In this document: positions 1 through 11,900 of the stretch, in pieces
Numbering within the stretch: the stretch's first letter is position 1
How the letters are laid out: each line of letters begins with the position of its first letter
Source: Sphaerolaimus hirsutus
Taxonomy: Eukaryota; Nematoda; Chromadorea; Monhysterida; Sphaerolaimidae
DNA length: 64,000 bases
NCBI GenBank assembly: GCA_964036195.1
Contig: OZ038452.1
Coordinates: 25,493,785-25,557,784 of the forward strand
Direction: 5' to 3'
Made by a program: the position numbers and the translations under genes
The notes under the pieces: generated by a model
Seen by the model: the letters and a program-made list of their open reading frames with translations, nothing else
Told to the model about the DNA's origin: nothing
The model's database searches: none

Positions 1-219
1 TGGCAAATATTTTGGGAGTTATGTCATATTTTGTAAACCACCCAAAATAAGGAGTAAATTTGAAAATTTGAACTTGAAATGTAAATAACTTCCTAACGGT
101 GCATCGCAGGGCAAAACCAATTATACCACTGAAAAGCCCTTTTCAAAAAGTACCCAAACCTAAATTTTCAGATCTATATTTATACCCGTACTCGATTTAT
201 AGAGCAAAATATTTTTGGA

Positions 220-610
220 AATTCACGTATGAACTTTTGGAAATGAAACTATTTTTTGGACTTGTGAACTTATGAAATGAAACTCCTGTGGTCTGGGATG
301 GATATGTGAACTTTCGACGTGAAACTTCTGTTTTTCATAGGGGATTTGAGATGGATATGTGAACTTTCGATATGAAAATTGTGATTTTTCTGAAAATCGG
401 TACCTCTGTATCTCAGGAACGAAATGGATTATAATGCTGATTTTTTTTCTAAAATGTGAAAAACTATACGTGGAGGTCAAATCCACGCTTAACTCGATTT
501 TTCTGGATTTGGCGCTTGTGAACTTTTGGAACGGAAGTCCCCAAATACGGTTTCATGCCAGAGTTTTCATGCCATCCAGGAGAAATTTCATGCCATTTGT
601 GTTGTGTGCA
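220..610. repeat. Reiterated GTGAACTTT(C/T)G...ATGAAA motif
   Basis: Several copies of TGTGAACTTTCGAYRTGAAAYT-like units and CATGCCA spacers, with no coding signal. The rest of 1-814 is AT-rich, and I see no feature in it. Confidence 0.4.
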
Positions 611-814
611 CATTTTTCAGCTATTGGATTCCTGCCGTTGCTGCGCTGCTGAACTATATGCTGTTGTTTCACGTTGCTGGGTTAGTTTTTTTATAGTCGT
701 TTTGCTTCTTCAACGTGTGTCTGTCGCCGGGTGGTTGGTTCGCATTTTGGTTAGTGTGTCTTACTGTTTTTTTGCTATTTTTTTGTGTTTTTTTTGCGTG
801 AGATTGGTCGATGG

Positions 815-952
815 TGGAGCTACCCTGTTCAAATGCAAAGTAAAGTGTCAATCAAAAGAATTTCATTGCTGAACTTTTCATGACAATTGACAGTTTTCTT
901 TGCATTTGACACTTTGCTTTACACTTTACAGGGCTTGGGACTACCACCTGGC
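815..952. mobile_element. Degenerate introner copy (intergenic)
   Basis: The right end TTTACACTTTACAGGGCTTGGGACTACCACCTG matches the introner tail; the left end (GGTGGAGCTACCCTGTTC) is decayed. The centre has the variant core GTCAATCAAAAGAA shared with copies at 25185 and 57960. It is not in a gene. Confidence 0.6.
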
Positions 953-1088
953 AGACGTACGTAATGGGAGCACATGCATAGCGGGTTTAAATGCACAGTG
1001 AAACTTCAATTTTAAGAGAGTTAAAAAGTAAACTTTTCTTGTGACTCTCATACTTTATTAAAAGTGATATTCACTTTACAGTAAAAAG

Positions 1089-1967
1089 CAGAGTTGTGCA
1101 AATACAGGTATTTTTAGAAAACGTAAACATAAACGTAAATACCTTTTCCAAATCAAAAGTATAAATACTAAAACGTAAGGTATTTTAAAAATACCAAGGA
1201 ATACGTAAAAAAAAACGTAAACGTAAAAATACTTGTGCTTTGGAAAATACCATTATTTTCACCTTTAGATGGGTCAATCGCTCCATCTGCACCACTTTCT
1301 GTTGTTAGTGTGGCAAAATTCAACTAAACGCTGGTGATTCTGGGGGAGTCCCAGACCCTGTAAAATGCCTTGTAAAATGTCAAATGGCATGCAAAGTGTC
1401 TAAAGTCATGCAAAATGTCCTGGAAGGTGGCAAATCTTTGCCATTTTGCTGGCCATTTTCCATGACTTTTGACACTTTGCATGACGTTTGACATTTTACA
1501 GGGCTTTTTACATGGTCTGGGAGTGGCACCAGAGCTTGCACTCGCCCTGCCAGTTTCAAAACATTTTAAAAACGTTACTCAGTTGTTGCAAGTGGCGTCG
1601 TCGGTATTCATCAAAAAATTTTTATAGACGCAAGACTCCACAAACAAACAAAAAGGTTTCTGTGTTCAGCGTTTGAACACATTTATGAATATGTACCCAG
1701 TATTCCATGTGTAAGTGCAAGCGTGCAGTCATGTTACCTTTATGCGATAACATAAGAATATTGTTGGCTGCAGGTGGTGCGGCCCATTTGAATATGTGCA
1801 CGTGTGAACGATTACAAGTTTTTTTTTACGTTTTCCCGAGTACCCGGGTATTTTGGTCAGGAAAACGTAACAAAACGTAATGGTATTTTTGAAAAACGTA
1901 AACATAAGTATAAATACCCAAATAACCGGGTATTTCGGGTAAATGTAAATACGTTTTTCCAACTCTG
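1089..1967. mobile_element. hAT-like MITE, GTAAACGTAAA type
   Basis: Ends CAGAGTTGTGCAAATAC and CCAACTCTG, flanked by the 8-bp duplication GTAAAAAG (1081-1088, 1968-1975). The interior is mostly reiterated AAACGTAAACGTAAAT; a complete introner is nested at 1340-1532. Confidence 0.82.
1340..1532 (-). mobile_element. Introner copy (intergenic), flanked by CTG and CAG
   Basis: Complete 193-bp hairpin from CTGGGGGAGTCCCAGACCC to GGTCTGGGAGTGGCACCAG. Read on the minus strand it starts GTGCCACTCCC. It is nested in the hAT-like element 1089-1967, so the family also inserts outside genes. Confidence 0.85.
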
Positions 1968-1989
1968 GTAAAAAGCGACTAGAAAAATA

Positions 1990-2075
1990 AGTTTACCGTA
2001 TTTCCTCGAAATACACCCCCCCTCGTTTGACCCCCCCCCCCTCTCGAGACCACTATGAAACAATCACCCCCCCCC
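1990..2075. repeat. Fragment of TACCGTATTTCCTCGA family
   Basis: One terminal segment (TACCGTATTTCCTCGAAATAC) followed by C-runs; no matching second end nearby. Confidence 0.6.
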
Positions 2076-2188
2076 CCCCAGATTGAGTGTAAAGAAAACG
2101 TACATGACAAATACTGCAGTTTGTGTTCTGCGTAGTGCAGAACACACGTTAAAACAATGTCGGAATCACGTTAGAACAGTGTTTATAC

Positions 2189-2440
2189 TAGGGTGTCAAA
2201 TTTCCGTTTCCGCCTTTCCGCAGGAAATTTTTTTACCTTTCTGTTTTCCGGCAGCCGAAAAAATTTTACCTTTCCGTTTTCCGGCAGCAGAAAAATTTTT
2301 ACCTTTCCGTTTTCCGTTTTCCGGCAGCTGAAAATTTTTCACCTTTCCGTTTTTTCGGCCCATTTTTCCATTTTCCGGCTGAAAAATTTTTACCTTTCCG
2401 TTTCCATTTTTCCATTTTCTGGCTCGATTTTCAGTTTCCG
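2189..2440. mobile_element. Partial hAT-like element, TTTCCG type
   Basis: Starts CTAGGGTGTCAAATTTCCG like the elements at 30902 and 43896, then runs of TTTCCGTTTTCCGGC; the right end is missing. Confidence 0.65.
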
Positions 2441-2912
2441 CCGCGTATAGGAATTGGATACAATGGAAGCTGAAGAAGGAAAGAAGAAACATTTACATTG
2501 CTTTCAAGAAACAACCGTGCTGGAAACTGATAAAAAATTATTGCTGGCTGATCTGTTTGTTCAGTTTACAATTGCTGAGATACAGCTTGGCCGGTGATAC
2601 CCCGCATGTGAACTTGGAAGCCGGCCTAAGTTTTCTAAATTGCTATAAATTAGAACATAAATAAAAAAATAGATAAAAATAATTTTATAATCATGTATAA
2701 AGTTTAAAATAACGATTATCAAGGTAAAAAATTAGCAAAATAAAGCAAATTTTAGCGATTTTGAGCAGCAACTCTGGGAAGATCCGTACATGTACTATTG
2801 TAGAAGCAACCGGTGACTTGGACGTGGGCCAAGTTGCCTACACGATCCGTCTTGGCGAAGTGCCAGACGAGCGGGAAATTTGAGAATAAAAAGAAAAAAG
2901 TTTCCGCCCAAT

Positions 2913-5900
2913 ATGATGTTCGTAGGGGACGTCGCGCTGAAACGGAAGACAGGCCCAGACTGCGATCGCCCCATTCCCAAGCGATCTCGTACCGCGCTAT
3001 CACCAATTCAGGTGCGTGTCGCGGGTCGGTTCGGCTTGCGGCTTTGCTGCTGCGTCGACCAATTACTAGCTTATTGGCACTGTGCCAAAATTTCGAAATA
3101 ATTTGTTTAGAGGAGCTTTTTGCTGCTACCGGAAGACAAAATGGGCTATTATCCATATAAATTCGTAGCGGCGTAAACATGATTGCCGCAATATCATGTA
3201 TATAATATCACTAAATATTTACATGTTTACAATGCGTATTCAAATTCCAAGGCTGACTTTTTTAGGCGTGCGTCGAGCCAGTTGACGACTGGTGCGATTT
3301 GCTGCCAACTGAGTTGCCTCACGGCGATTTTATCGTTGAGGAAATACATCGCGATGATGCCCAGTGCACAAAGATTCGAGTGCAGGCTCTGGGTAAGTTG
3401 TGCACATTTGTTATGTTTTATTGATGTTTTTTTTTGTTATGTTTTATTTATTGAACATTCGTGAAAAATGAATGGGTGTAAGTAGCGTAAACACCGTGGA
3501 TTTGTAGCGTAATGCGTTCTTACTGTGCAGTACGGAGTCGTAGAAAACGTATATCCGTATTCTTTGCTCAACCGAAAAGTAAATTTCTAACTGTACAGTT
3601 CGATTCCTTTGCGTGGACATTTAATCTCTACAATAGATGCCATCACCGTAAAATCCCAGGCCCATTTCCGCTCACGTAGACGGTCGCTCACCCCTCAGCC
3701 GTTGGGTGCAGCTGCGCGGCTTCTGGGCCGAGACCCAATTGCGGCGCGGCGCCAAACTGCGCGTGTTCGCCCGGCCGGCGGAGCTGCGAGCCTCCACGCT
3801 GCTAGTGAGCGACCAGCGCAATTACTGCGTCGCGTGGCCCGACACGCTGGTGCCAATCGCAGACCCTGTAAAATGTCAACTGTCATTCAAAGTGTCAAAA
3901 GTCGTGTAAAATGCCCTGCAGAATGGCAAACACGTTTGCCATTTTGCAGGGCATTTTACACGACTTTTGACACTTTGAATGACAGTTGACATTTTGCAGG
4001 GTCTGGGACTGCCCCCTGGTCATGTGCACCACGGTGGCGGGCGGCGTGTACTGCCGCAGGAGGGCCGTGCTCAACGAACGATTCAAGGGCGGCTGCGACC
4101 CGGGAAACAATGTCATGGTTGGAGGTAAGTTGACCGGGTTGGGTGGGAGTGCGGTTCAAACGGGACTGACTTTTCGGGATCGGGATTGGCCTATTCAGCT
4201 TTCTAGATCGAGATTGGGGTCACTGGATCGAGATTTTGGTCAAAATTCTGGCACTCAGAGTTGTTTACAAAGGTCTAAAAACACTCTTGAGCGCCAGAAA
4301 ATGCGCATAAAAGCGACGCTGGAGGTCCCCGTTCACATTTTTAGTGCAAAAATGTCATTTTTTCACCTATGTCAAAATGTCTTATCATTTCTTCTGATGT
4401 TTTCGGAATCGTAATTGGGATTTGAAAATTTTCAGGATCGGGATTGGTTTTTCCAGATTTCGGGATCGGGATCGCTAAATCCCGAAAATTTTCGGGATTA
4501 GGGTTCAAACGGGATTGACTTTTCGGGATCGGGATCGGGATTCACTTTTTGAGCTTTCGGGATCGGGATTGGGGTTTCGGGATCGGGATCGGGATTGGTT
4601 TTTTGAGATTTCGGGATCGGGATCGGGATTGGCCGGGATTGGGGTCACGGGATCGGGATTGGGATTGGCATTTTTCCGGGATCGGGATTGGGTTCTAGGG
4701 ATAGAGATTTTGGCCATTTTTCTGGCATTCACAGTTGTTCATAAAGGTCTCAAAACACTGTTGGATGCCAGAAAAGTGGCATAAAATTGACGCTGGGGGT
4801 TTGCATGCACATTTTTGCATGCAAAAACGTCATTATTTCACTTTTTATAATTTCCACTAATTTTTCTGGGATCGGGATCCCGGACTTGGGAGTTTCTCGG
4901 GATCGGGATCGGGATTTGAAAATTTTCGGGATCGGGATCGGGATTGGTATTTTTGGATTTCGGGATCGGGATCGGGATTGGGGTTTCGGGATCGGGATCG
5001 GGACTGGTAAATCCCGGAATTTCACGGGATCCGGGATCGGGATCCCGTTTGAACCCTATTCGGGATCGGGATCCCGTTTGAACCCTAGTTGGGAGTGGCT
5101 TGGGTTTGCGACTTCTTTTTTTTGTGACTTGCGGACTTGCCCCGTTGCAGATTTGATAGCTAAAAATTTCCATATCTTGTATCTAGCAGGTGTAGAAAAC
5201 ACCCAGTGTAGCTAGAAATCCAAACAGGTCGAAGACGAGTTATCGTCTCACTAGGGGTTTAGTGGATTTGAACACCTCCTGAAAATACTCCGTATGTTAC
5301 GCCGACTAGCGATTTTGAAGGTCAAAATCGCTAGGAATGTATAAAATATAGCGATTTTGAGTGAAAATTGGGACAAAATTCCTCGAAAATCACTTCCAGT
5401 TAGTTATATATTTAGATGGCTGGCGATTTGGGGGGGGGAGAGTTCGAGGGATAGTAGCCAAAACATTTGCATCGGGATAGATGCATAGATAGCTGAGCGA
5501 CCCCGGGGATGGATATATAGCTGGAGCGTTTGGGGGGGGGGTAACACCCCAACCCCTCCCCCATACTGAACCACTTCGTCTCATAGCTGATTTATACCCC
5601 CAGGCACGCTGCTGCACTGTTTGTTCCAGTCCTCGCTGAGAATGAATCCAAACGACCTCAGCGACGATTGGCTCGAGCGGCAAACTTGTCGCGTCCTCGA
5701 GCAGGACAGCGGAATCATGCTGCAACTGGTGCCACTCCCAGACCTTGTAAAGTACCCTGTAAAATGTAAAATGTCACGCAAAGTGTCAAAAGTCACGTAA
5801 AATGCTCTGCAAAATGGCAAATCGGCTGCCATTTTGTAGGGCCTTTTACATGAATTTCGACACTTTGTCTGACATTTGACATTTTACAGGGCTTTTTACA

Positions 5901-8900
5901 CGGTCTGGGAGTGGCACCTGGTCGCGCTCAAATGGCCGCCTTCAGAAGTTCTCGAGTACATGCGGCCGTTTTTTGCGCATGTAAAGAAATGGTGCATGGA
6001 TCATTTGAAACATCGCAAGCCGCTGTATGCGGGTGGGCCCTCGGTCGCTGCTATAAGGGACATTGAAGAAAATGTCTGGTGTGATAAATTTGGTGCGTTG
6101 GTGCGCTGTTCGAGTGTGCTCTGCTCACTGAATATTTATTTTTGCGTGCGTCTGCGCTCGCGTAAATACGAGTATGGTGAATTGTAAAATTTGGAATATT
6201 TTTCCTGATATACTCGATTACTTATCCCGACGATCTCTAAATCTGCAATTTACTGTACCTTCTAAGTTCTGAAGTTTCATAAATGTTGTGTACATTGATA
6301 TTTCACAAATTTTTCTAAACAGCCGCAACACAGCTCACATATTATCAGCATTCTACATAGGCGTTCGCGGAAAAGTCGACGTGACGGTGCAATCGAATCG
6401 ATCCGATGGCCTTTTAGTGCCGATAGAAATCAAAACGGGAAAGTCGTCCGCTGGGGCGGACCACCGCGGCCAGGCGCTGCTCTACACGCTCATGTTGTCC
6501 AGCTTCGAGTCCGGCGCCGGCGGCGGCGGCGAGCCGGGCGCTCGCGATGCCGCTCTGCTCTACCTGAAGGATGGGTCGACGCATAAGGGTTGGTGTAGAG
6601 ACAATACATTGAGGAGCGATCATGGTGTCGTGCCTGGGTTTTTTTCAAAGGGTTTTTTTTTAAACAAGCATCGATACCGTTGCTTTTTATAAAAAAACAT
6701 ATCCGCCGAAGTTTTTAGTACTTAAGCACTACTGTATTTCTCCGATCAAAGCACCCCCCCCCGTTCAAAGCTCCCGGGGTGCTATGCTGTGCAAAATGTT
6801 CCGTGTAAAGCACCCGGGTGCTTTACTCCTCATCCGAAAAAAATTTGGTGACCATCTGTTCAGGGGTCTCCTAGGGGGGGGGGCTGGGGGGGGGCTGCCC
6901 CCCCCCAAACCGGCCAGCTATCTATCTATCCCGGAGGCCGCTCAGCTATCTATCTATCCCGAGGCAAATTTTTTGGCTACTACCCCCAAAGACCCCCCCC
7001 AAATCGCTCAGCTATCTATCTATCTGGAGTGGTTTTTGAGAAATTTTGCCCCAATTTTCGCTCAAAATCACAAATTTTCGCACCTTTTTATAGTTTTTCA
7101 CCTTTAAAATCGTGCTTTCAAGTTATATACATGGTTATATACCTATATTGAGCCATTTTATGCCTACTTTTGGCTACTTTTAACTGATTATTAGCGATTT
7201 TTTCTCCTTTCTGCCTTCTTAACCTTCAAAAAGCCTATATATTGTGCCCCCGCCAGCCCCCCCCCAAGCCCCCCCCCAGCCCCCCCCCAGAAAAATTTTC
7301 CAGCTATCTATCCCTCCGGAGGAGCGATTTGCTATCTATCCAGCCCCCGCGAGGGCCAAAATCCTGGAGACCCCTGCATCTGTTAGCGGGGTCGTGTGGA
7401 GTTATGCTCCTATAGATTGGGGCGTCTGTTTGTGCACTCGAGTCCAGTTATAGGTTTTTCGCCATATTGGATGTTTTAGGGGTCAAAGGCGTGTGTAAAA
7501 AAGATCGCGTGCCTGTGTTATGAAACAAAATATGCTATCTCGGTTGTCGATTTTAGCTAACTTTGAATATGAATTTATCAAAATTTTAGATCCATTGACA
7601 GCGCCTATTCAAAAGTCTATTCACTACAAACTTTAACCACGCTTGTTATGCAACCGCAACGGTTCCATTTCACACGCATACACAGAATGTTGCATAACAT
7701 GGGCAAAAGCCACATTTTTCTGCACGCAACGATGAGACGCGTGATTCTGTGATGCGCGCGGCGGTCATCACGCGAAAAAAGCCAAGCTGACATAGGAGCA
7801 TAACTCCACTAGGGTTGGCCGATGTTTTTTTTTAAACGTTTTTTATTAAACAAAAAACGTTTTTTTTAATAAAAAAAACATGACGTCCGAAATGTTTTTT
7901 TTTTAAAAAAAACATCGAACGAAATTTTTAGTACTAAGCACTAGGTATTTTGCGAAATTTTTGCGCGCAAGCGCGCAATTTCACACACAAATTGACATTG
8001 GTGGTTGTTTTCATTGGTTTTGTGGCATTTTTAGTATCAAAGTATCCATTTCTATGTGCTACCATGGGTTAATAAGCCGTCATATGTTGCTGTACTATAT
8101 ACTATTGAGGTAATGTGCTTCCATGTACCTCAACAGTGTGTAACTTCACTCCCAAAGTAACAACCTCCTTTTATAACCTTGTTTGATCACTATTCCGTGC
8201 CAAACTTTACCTGAAGTCACGAACATTCGACTATAAGGCGATATACAAACGATATGTTGACGAAAAATGGATATTTTTGACACAAATCACCACTTATAAT
8301 GCTATCCCATGGCTCCACAGCCATTATATGGTCATATATAACATCACAGAGTATTGCCACTGTCTGATATACCTATATATTTTGACACAAGGTCATACCT
8401 GGGAGCTTTTAAAAAAAAACGTTTTTTATTAAAAAAAAACGTTTTTTTTATATAAAAAAACGTTTTTTTTTTAAAAAAAACATCGAGTTAAAAAAAAACG
8501 TTTTTTTTCCAACCCTAAACTCCACAACGCTGTTAGCGGGTATAATATTGCAGAGAGGAAAGATCAAAGTTCATCTAATAATCTTTTTTGCATGGTGCGC
8601 AGCGTTCTTTTAGCACACATGCCAATTGAATTGCACGCTGCGGTTAAATCAAAGGCTTCTGGTTTGATTCACCAGGGAAACTTCAAGTGGCACTTGTGTT
8701 AATAGATTTGTGGGTCGTGGAATTATTGCCTTTCAAGTCAAAAGTCGATTAGTCAGTATTATTATTTAAGTGTCTATCATCAGTATCGAACAAACATAGT
8801 ATAGCACCCTGTGATTTGCATTGCACCAGGGTGCTAAAAAAGGCCCTTAAAAAGTAGTTTAAAAAGTGCTCCAATTTTGTAAAGCACCAGGGGTGCTTTG

Positions 8901-11900
8901 ATTGGAGAAATACGGTATGTATATGTTGCAATTCTTTTGAGTTTTTTAAAACCCCCTTCGAAAAAATGTCATTTTTAAAAAACCGGATCTTTGAAAAAAA
9001 GTTTTTTTTACCATCCCCAGTCGTGCCAACCCCAATTCACTCTGTACCCATTTCAGTGTCGCCCAGTGCGGGCTTGCTGCGCGGCCTGCTGCAGCTGCGC
9101 AACCACCTGTCGTATTACCTCAGCGCCACGGCCGAGCCCGGCCAGGACACCGGGGTCGCCTCTGAGCTGCCCGACGTGATCAACGACGAGCGCTCGTGCG
9201 GCATGTGCCCGCACCGGACCGTCTGCTCCGTGTTCGCCTCGACCAGCGCCGACGCACCCGCTGCTATTGATCCAGTGTATGCTGATGGTGGGTGATCATT
9301 CGATTGATTCTCTGGGATGGGTAGAGCAGGTTTATTTCAATTTCGGACGAATATAAGTTGTAAAATAGCCACGGACATGGCCGTATCCAGGGGGGGCGGG
9401 GGGGGGCTGCAGCCCCCCCCTCCCGGGGCGAGACCAGAAAGTGACCGGAAAATGCGACTTTTTCAACGTCAGCGTAAAAAATTTTGCGCGCAAGCGCGCA
9501 TTCTTCGCCAGACATAAGGTATTATCATCAGATTTGCTCCATGTTGCAGCAAATCGTTATAAATGCACTCAATGGTGTGCTTTTTGTCGTTTTGTATGTA
9601 TATTTACATACATATACAGCGTTTCATGGCGCTGACGCCAACGCCAATAGCGCCATGGCGTGGCGCCTACTAATGGCGCCAGCGCCATTCCGCCACAGTG
9701 TACCCAAAATTTTAGGGGGGGGGGGGCTGAGCCCCCCCCCCCATCGCCGGCCTCCGTAAACAAGCAGCCCCCCCCCGCTCAAAAATTCTGGCCACGGACC
9801 TTGTAAAATATCAAATGTCATGCAAAGTGTCAAAAGTCATCTGAAATGCCCAGGAAAAAACGGACGTTTGCTATTTTGCAGGCCATTTTACGTGACTTTT
9901 GACACTTTACAGGGTCTTATACTGGAACCTGGTACTTTCTAACTATAGTACGATTCTCGCAGCCACATCGCACTTGTCAGAGGCACAACGGCGACAATTC
10001 GTGCAGCTGTACGAGCGGCACGCGGCGCGCTGGTGCGACGCGGTCACCCGCAGACCCTCCAATAAATCCGCCTGGCTTGAGGATGTCGATTGCCGGTTTG
10101 TCGGTTGGATTTTTGTCAGTTTGTAATGAGCGTTCGAAAAATCTCGGGAGATTTTTTTATTGTTTCTTGAAAATACAATATATTTTTTGTTGGTATTTTT
10201 CGAGAGATGTTTAATAGTTGAATTTTTATGAGATTTTTTTTAAATTATTGGAATTAATTGAAGAAAAAACGAATAACATTTTTATATTTTTGCAGCTTTT
10301 ACCGGAGGAACATCTTTTATCTATATTTTCGTTTTCTGACATTTTCTAGGCCTTTTTATTTTAAAATGCAATTAGATCATTCACTTCGCAGCGAAGCAGC
10401 CGGGCAGGCCATTGGCGATCTGCGAATAAGTTGCATCGGGCGGCCAGCTGACCTACCGCGCGCCGCCGTTTGCCTTTCGCACGTAGTGACTTTTGAGCGC
10501 GCCAAGTCCGTTTTTTTACCATCAGACGTACACTGACACCATTGTAGCACAATTTCACTTATTACAGTGGATCCGGTTTACCGAGTGGTGTGTTTCGGTG
10601 CGGCGACATGGTGCTGGTGTCGAGCGACACGCGTCGGCACCACGTGATGTTTCTCGGCCCCGTCACGTCCATCGGTGGTGCGATCAATTTTTCTAGCTTT
10701 TATCATGTAATTCACACTTCAGGGACACTTTCATCGTCCCCAGAAAATAACATTTCGGTGCGTGTCGACCGCCGGCCGCGACCCGGCATCAGAATGGACA
10801 GATTTCGCATCGATCGTTACTCGAGTTTTTCCACCTTCCAGTGGCAAATGGCCTCACTCAGCCGCCTTATTTCGCCCGATTGCGATCGCTCGTTAGCTAG
10901 CTCAGTTTTCATTGCGTCCGGGGTCTCCGTTTGTAGAAGGTTGAGGGAATTTGGGGGCCCCGTCGTGTTATCGACAAGGACGTATACAGGGGGGGGGGGC
11001 TACAGCCCCTTCCTCCCCCCCACCGTTCCCGGGTGAGACATGAAAAAGTCGGTGAAAATGCAACTTCTGGTACCACTTGAAGGTGTAATAAAAAAAATTT
11101 GCGCGCAAGCTCGAATTTGCCAATCTCGCAGATGTATTGTTGGTTAATCGGTCCTTGTAGTCTCACTGTGCTAGGACCAGTGCACAAGTAAACCCGGTGC
11201 ACAAGTAACAGTGTCCGGTGCCAATGTAGACCCGGTGCTTAGATACGGTTCCCATAATTGAGAACTGGGTCTTCATGGGCACTGCAGGGGTTCAGTATGG
11301 GGTATTGGAGGGGGTTGGGTTACTCCCCAAACGCACCAGTTATCTACATGTGTATCTAGCGATTTTTCTCTCTTTTTACTTCTAAAGCTTGAAAAACTCC
11401 ATTGAACCCCTGTGACCCCCCTCCAAAAACAACAAATATACACATGATTAGTGATGGGATGGTGCCATTTGAGGGCGCCAAAGTACGCCGCACCATGGCG
11501 CCCTTCAACTACTTTTGCTACTTGTGCACCGACCCGCCCCCGTCTCACTTCACTATTTAATACACTAATTGGCTGAGCCACCCCCCGTCCCCTGTTAAAC
11601 AAGCAGCCCCCCCCCCCCCGCTCAAAAATCCTGGATACGTCCCTGGTTATCGGGGTCCAACATAGCGAGAAAATATAGACGTTGGGACTGCGGCGCGTTG
11701 GCGCGGGAGATATTTACAGTATATCCTCGAATAAGACCCCAGGCGAGTTATTATTTCGTCAGAAGTTTTGGATGGGGCAGTTATTTTTCTTCAGAACTTG
11801 CACTTTATTCATTGTATGAATGCATTGTGTAAACTCATGTAATCCAGGTATTCAAAAGTTCAACAACAACAAAAACAATGTATTCATACTAAAACTCATG

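Noticed and set aside
3850-4018. Programmed DNA excision (ciliate-IES style) instead of splicing
   Set aside because: All exonic copies keep GT first on the coding strand and several are perfect GT-AG introns, which fits RNA splicing; DNA excision would not need that orientation.
5876-5920. Recurrent small ORFs reading [32 protein letters not shown]
   Set aside because: They are translations of introner arms and appear wherever a copy lies; there is no independent coding signal.
10678-10743. Coding status of a 66-nt open segment
   Set aside because: Treated as an intron because removal gives the better match to DNA2 (VTSI to NNISV), though it is in frame and could be retained.
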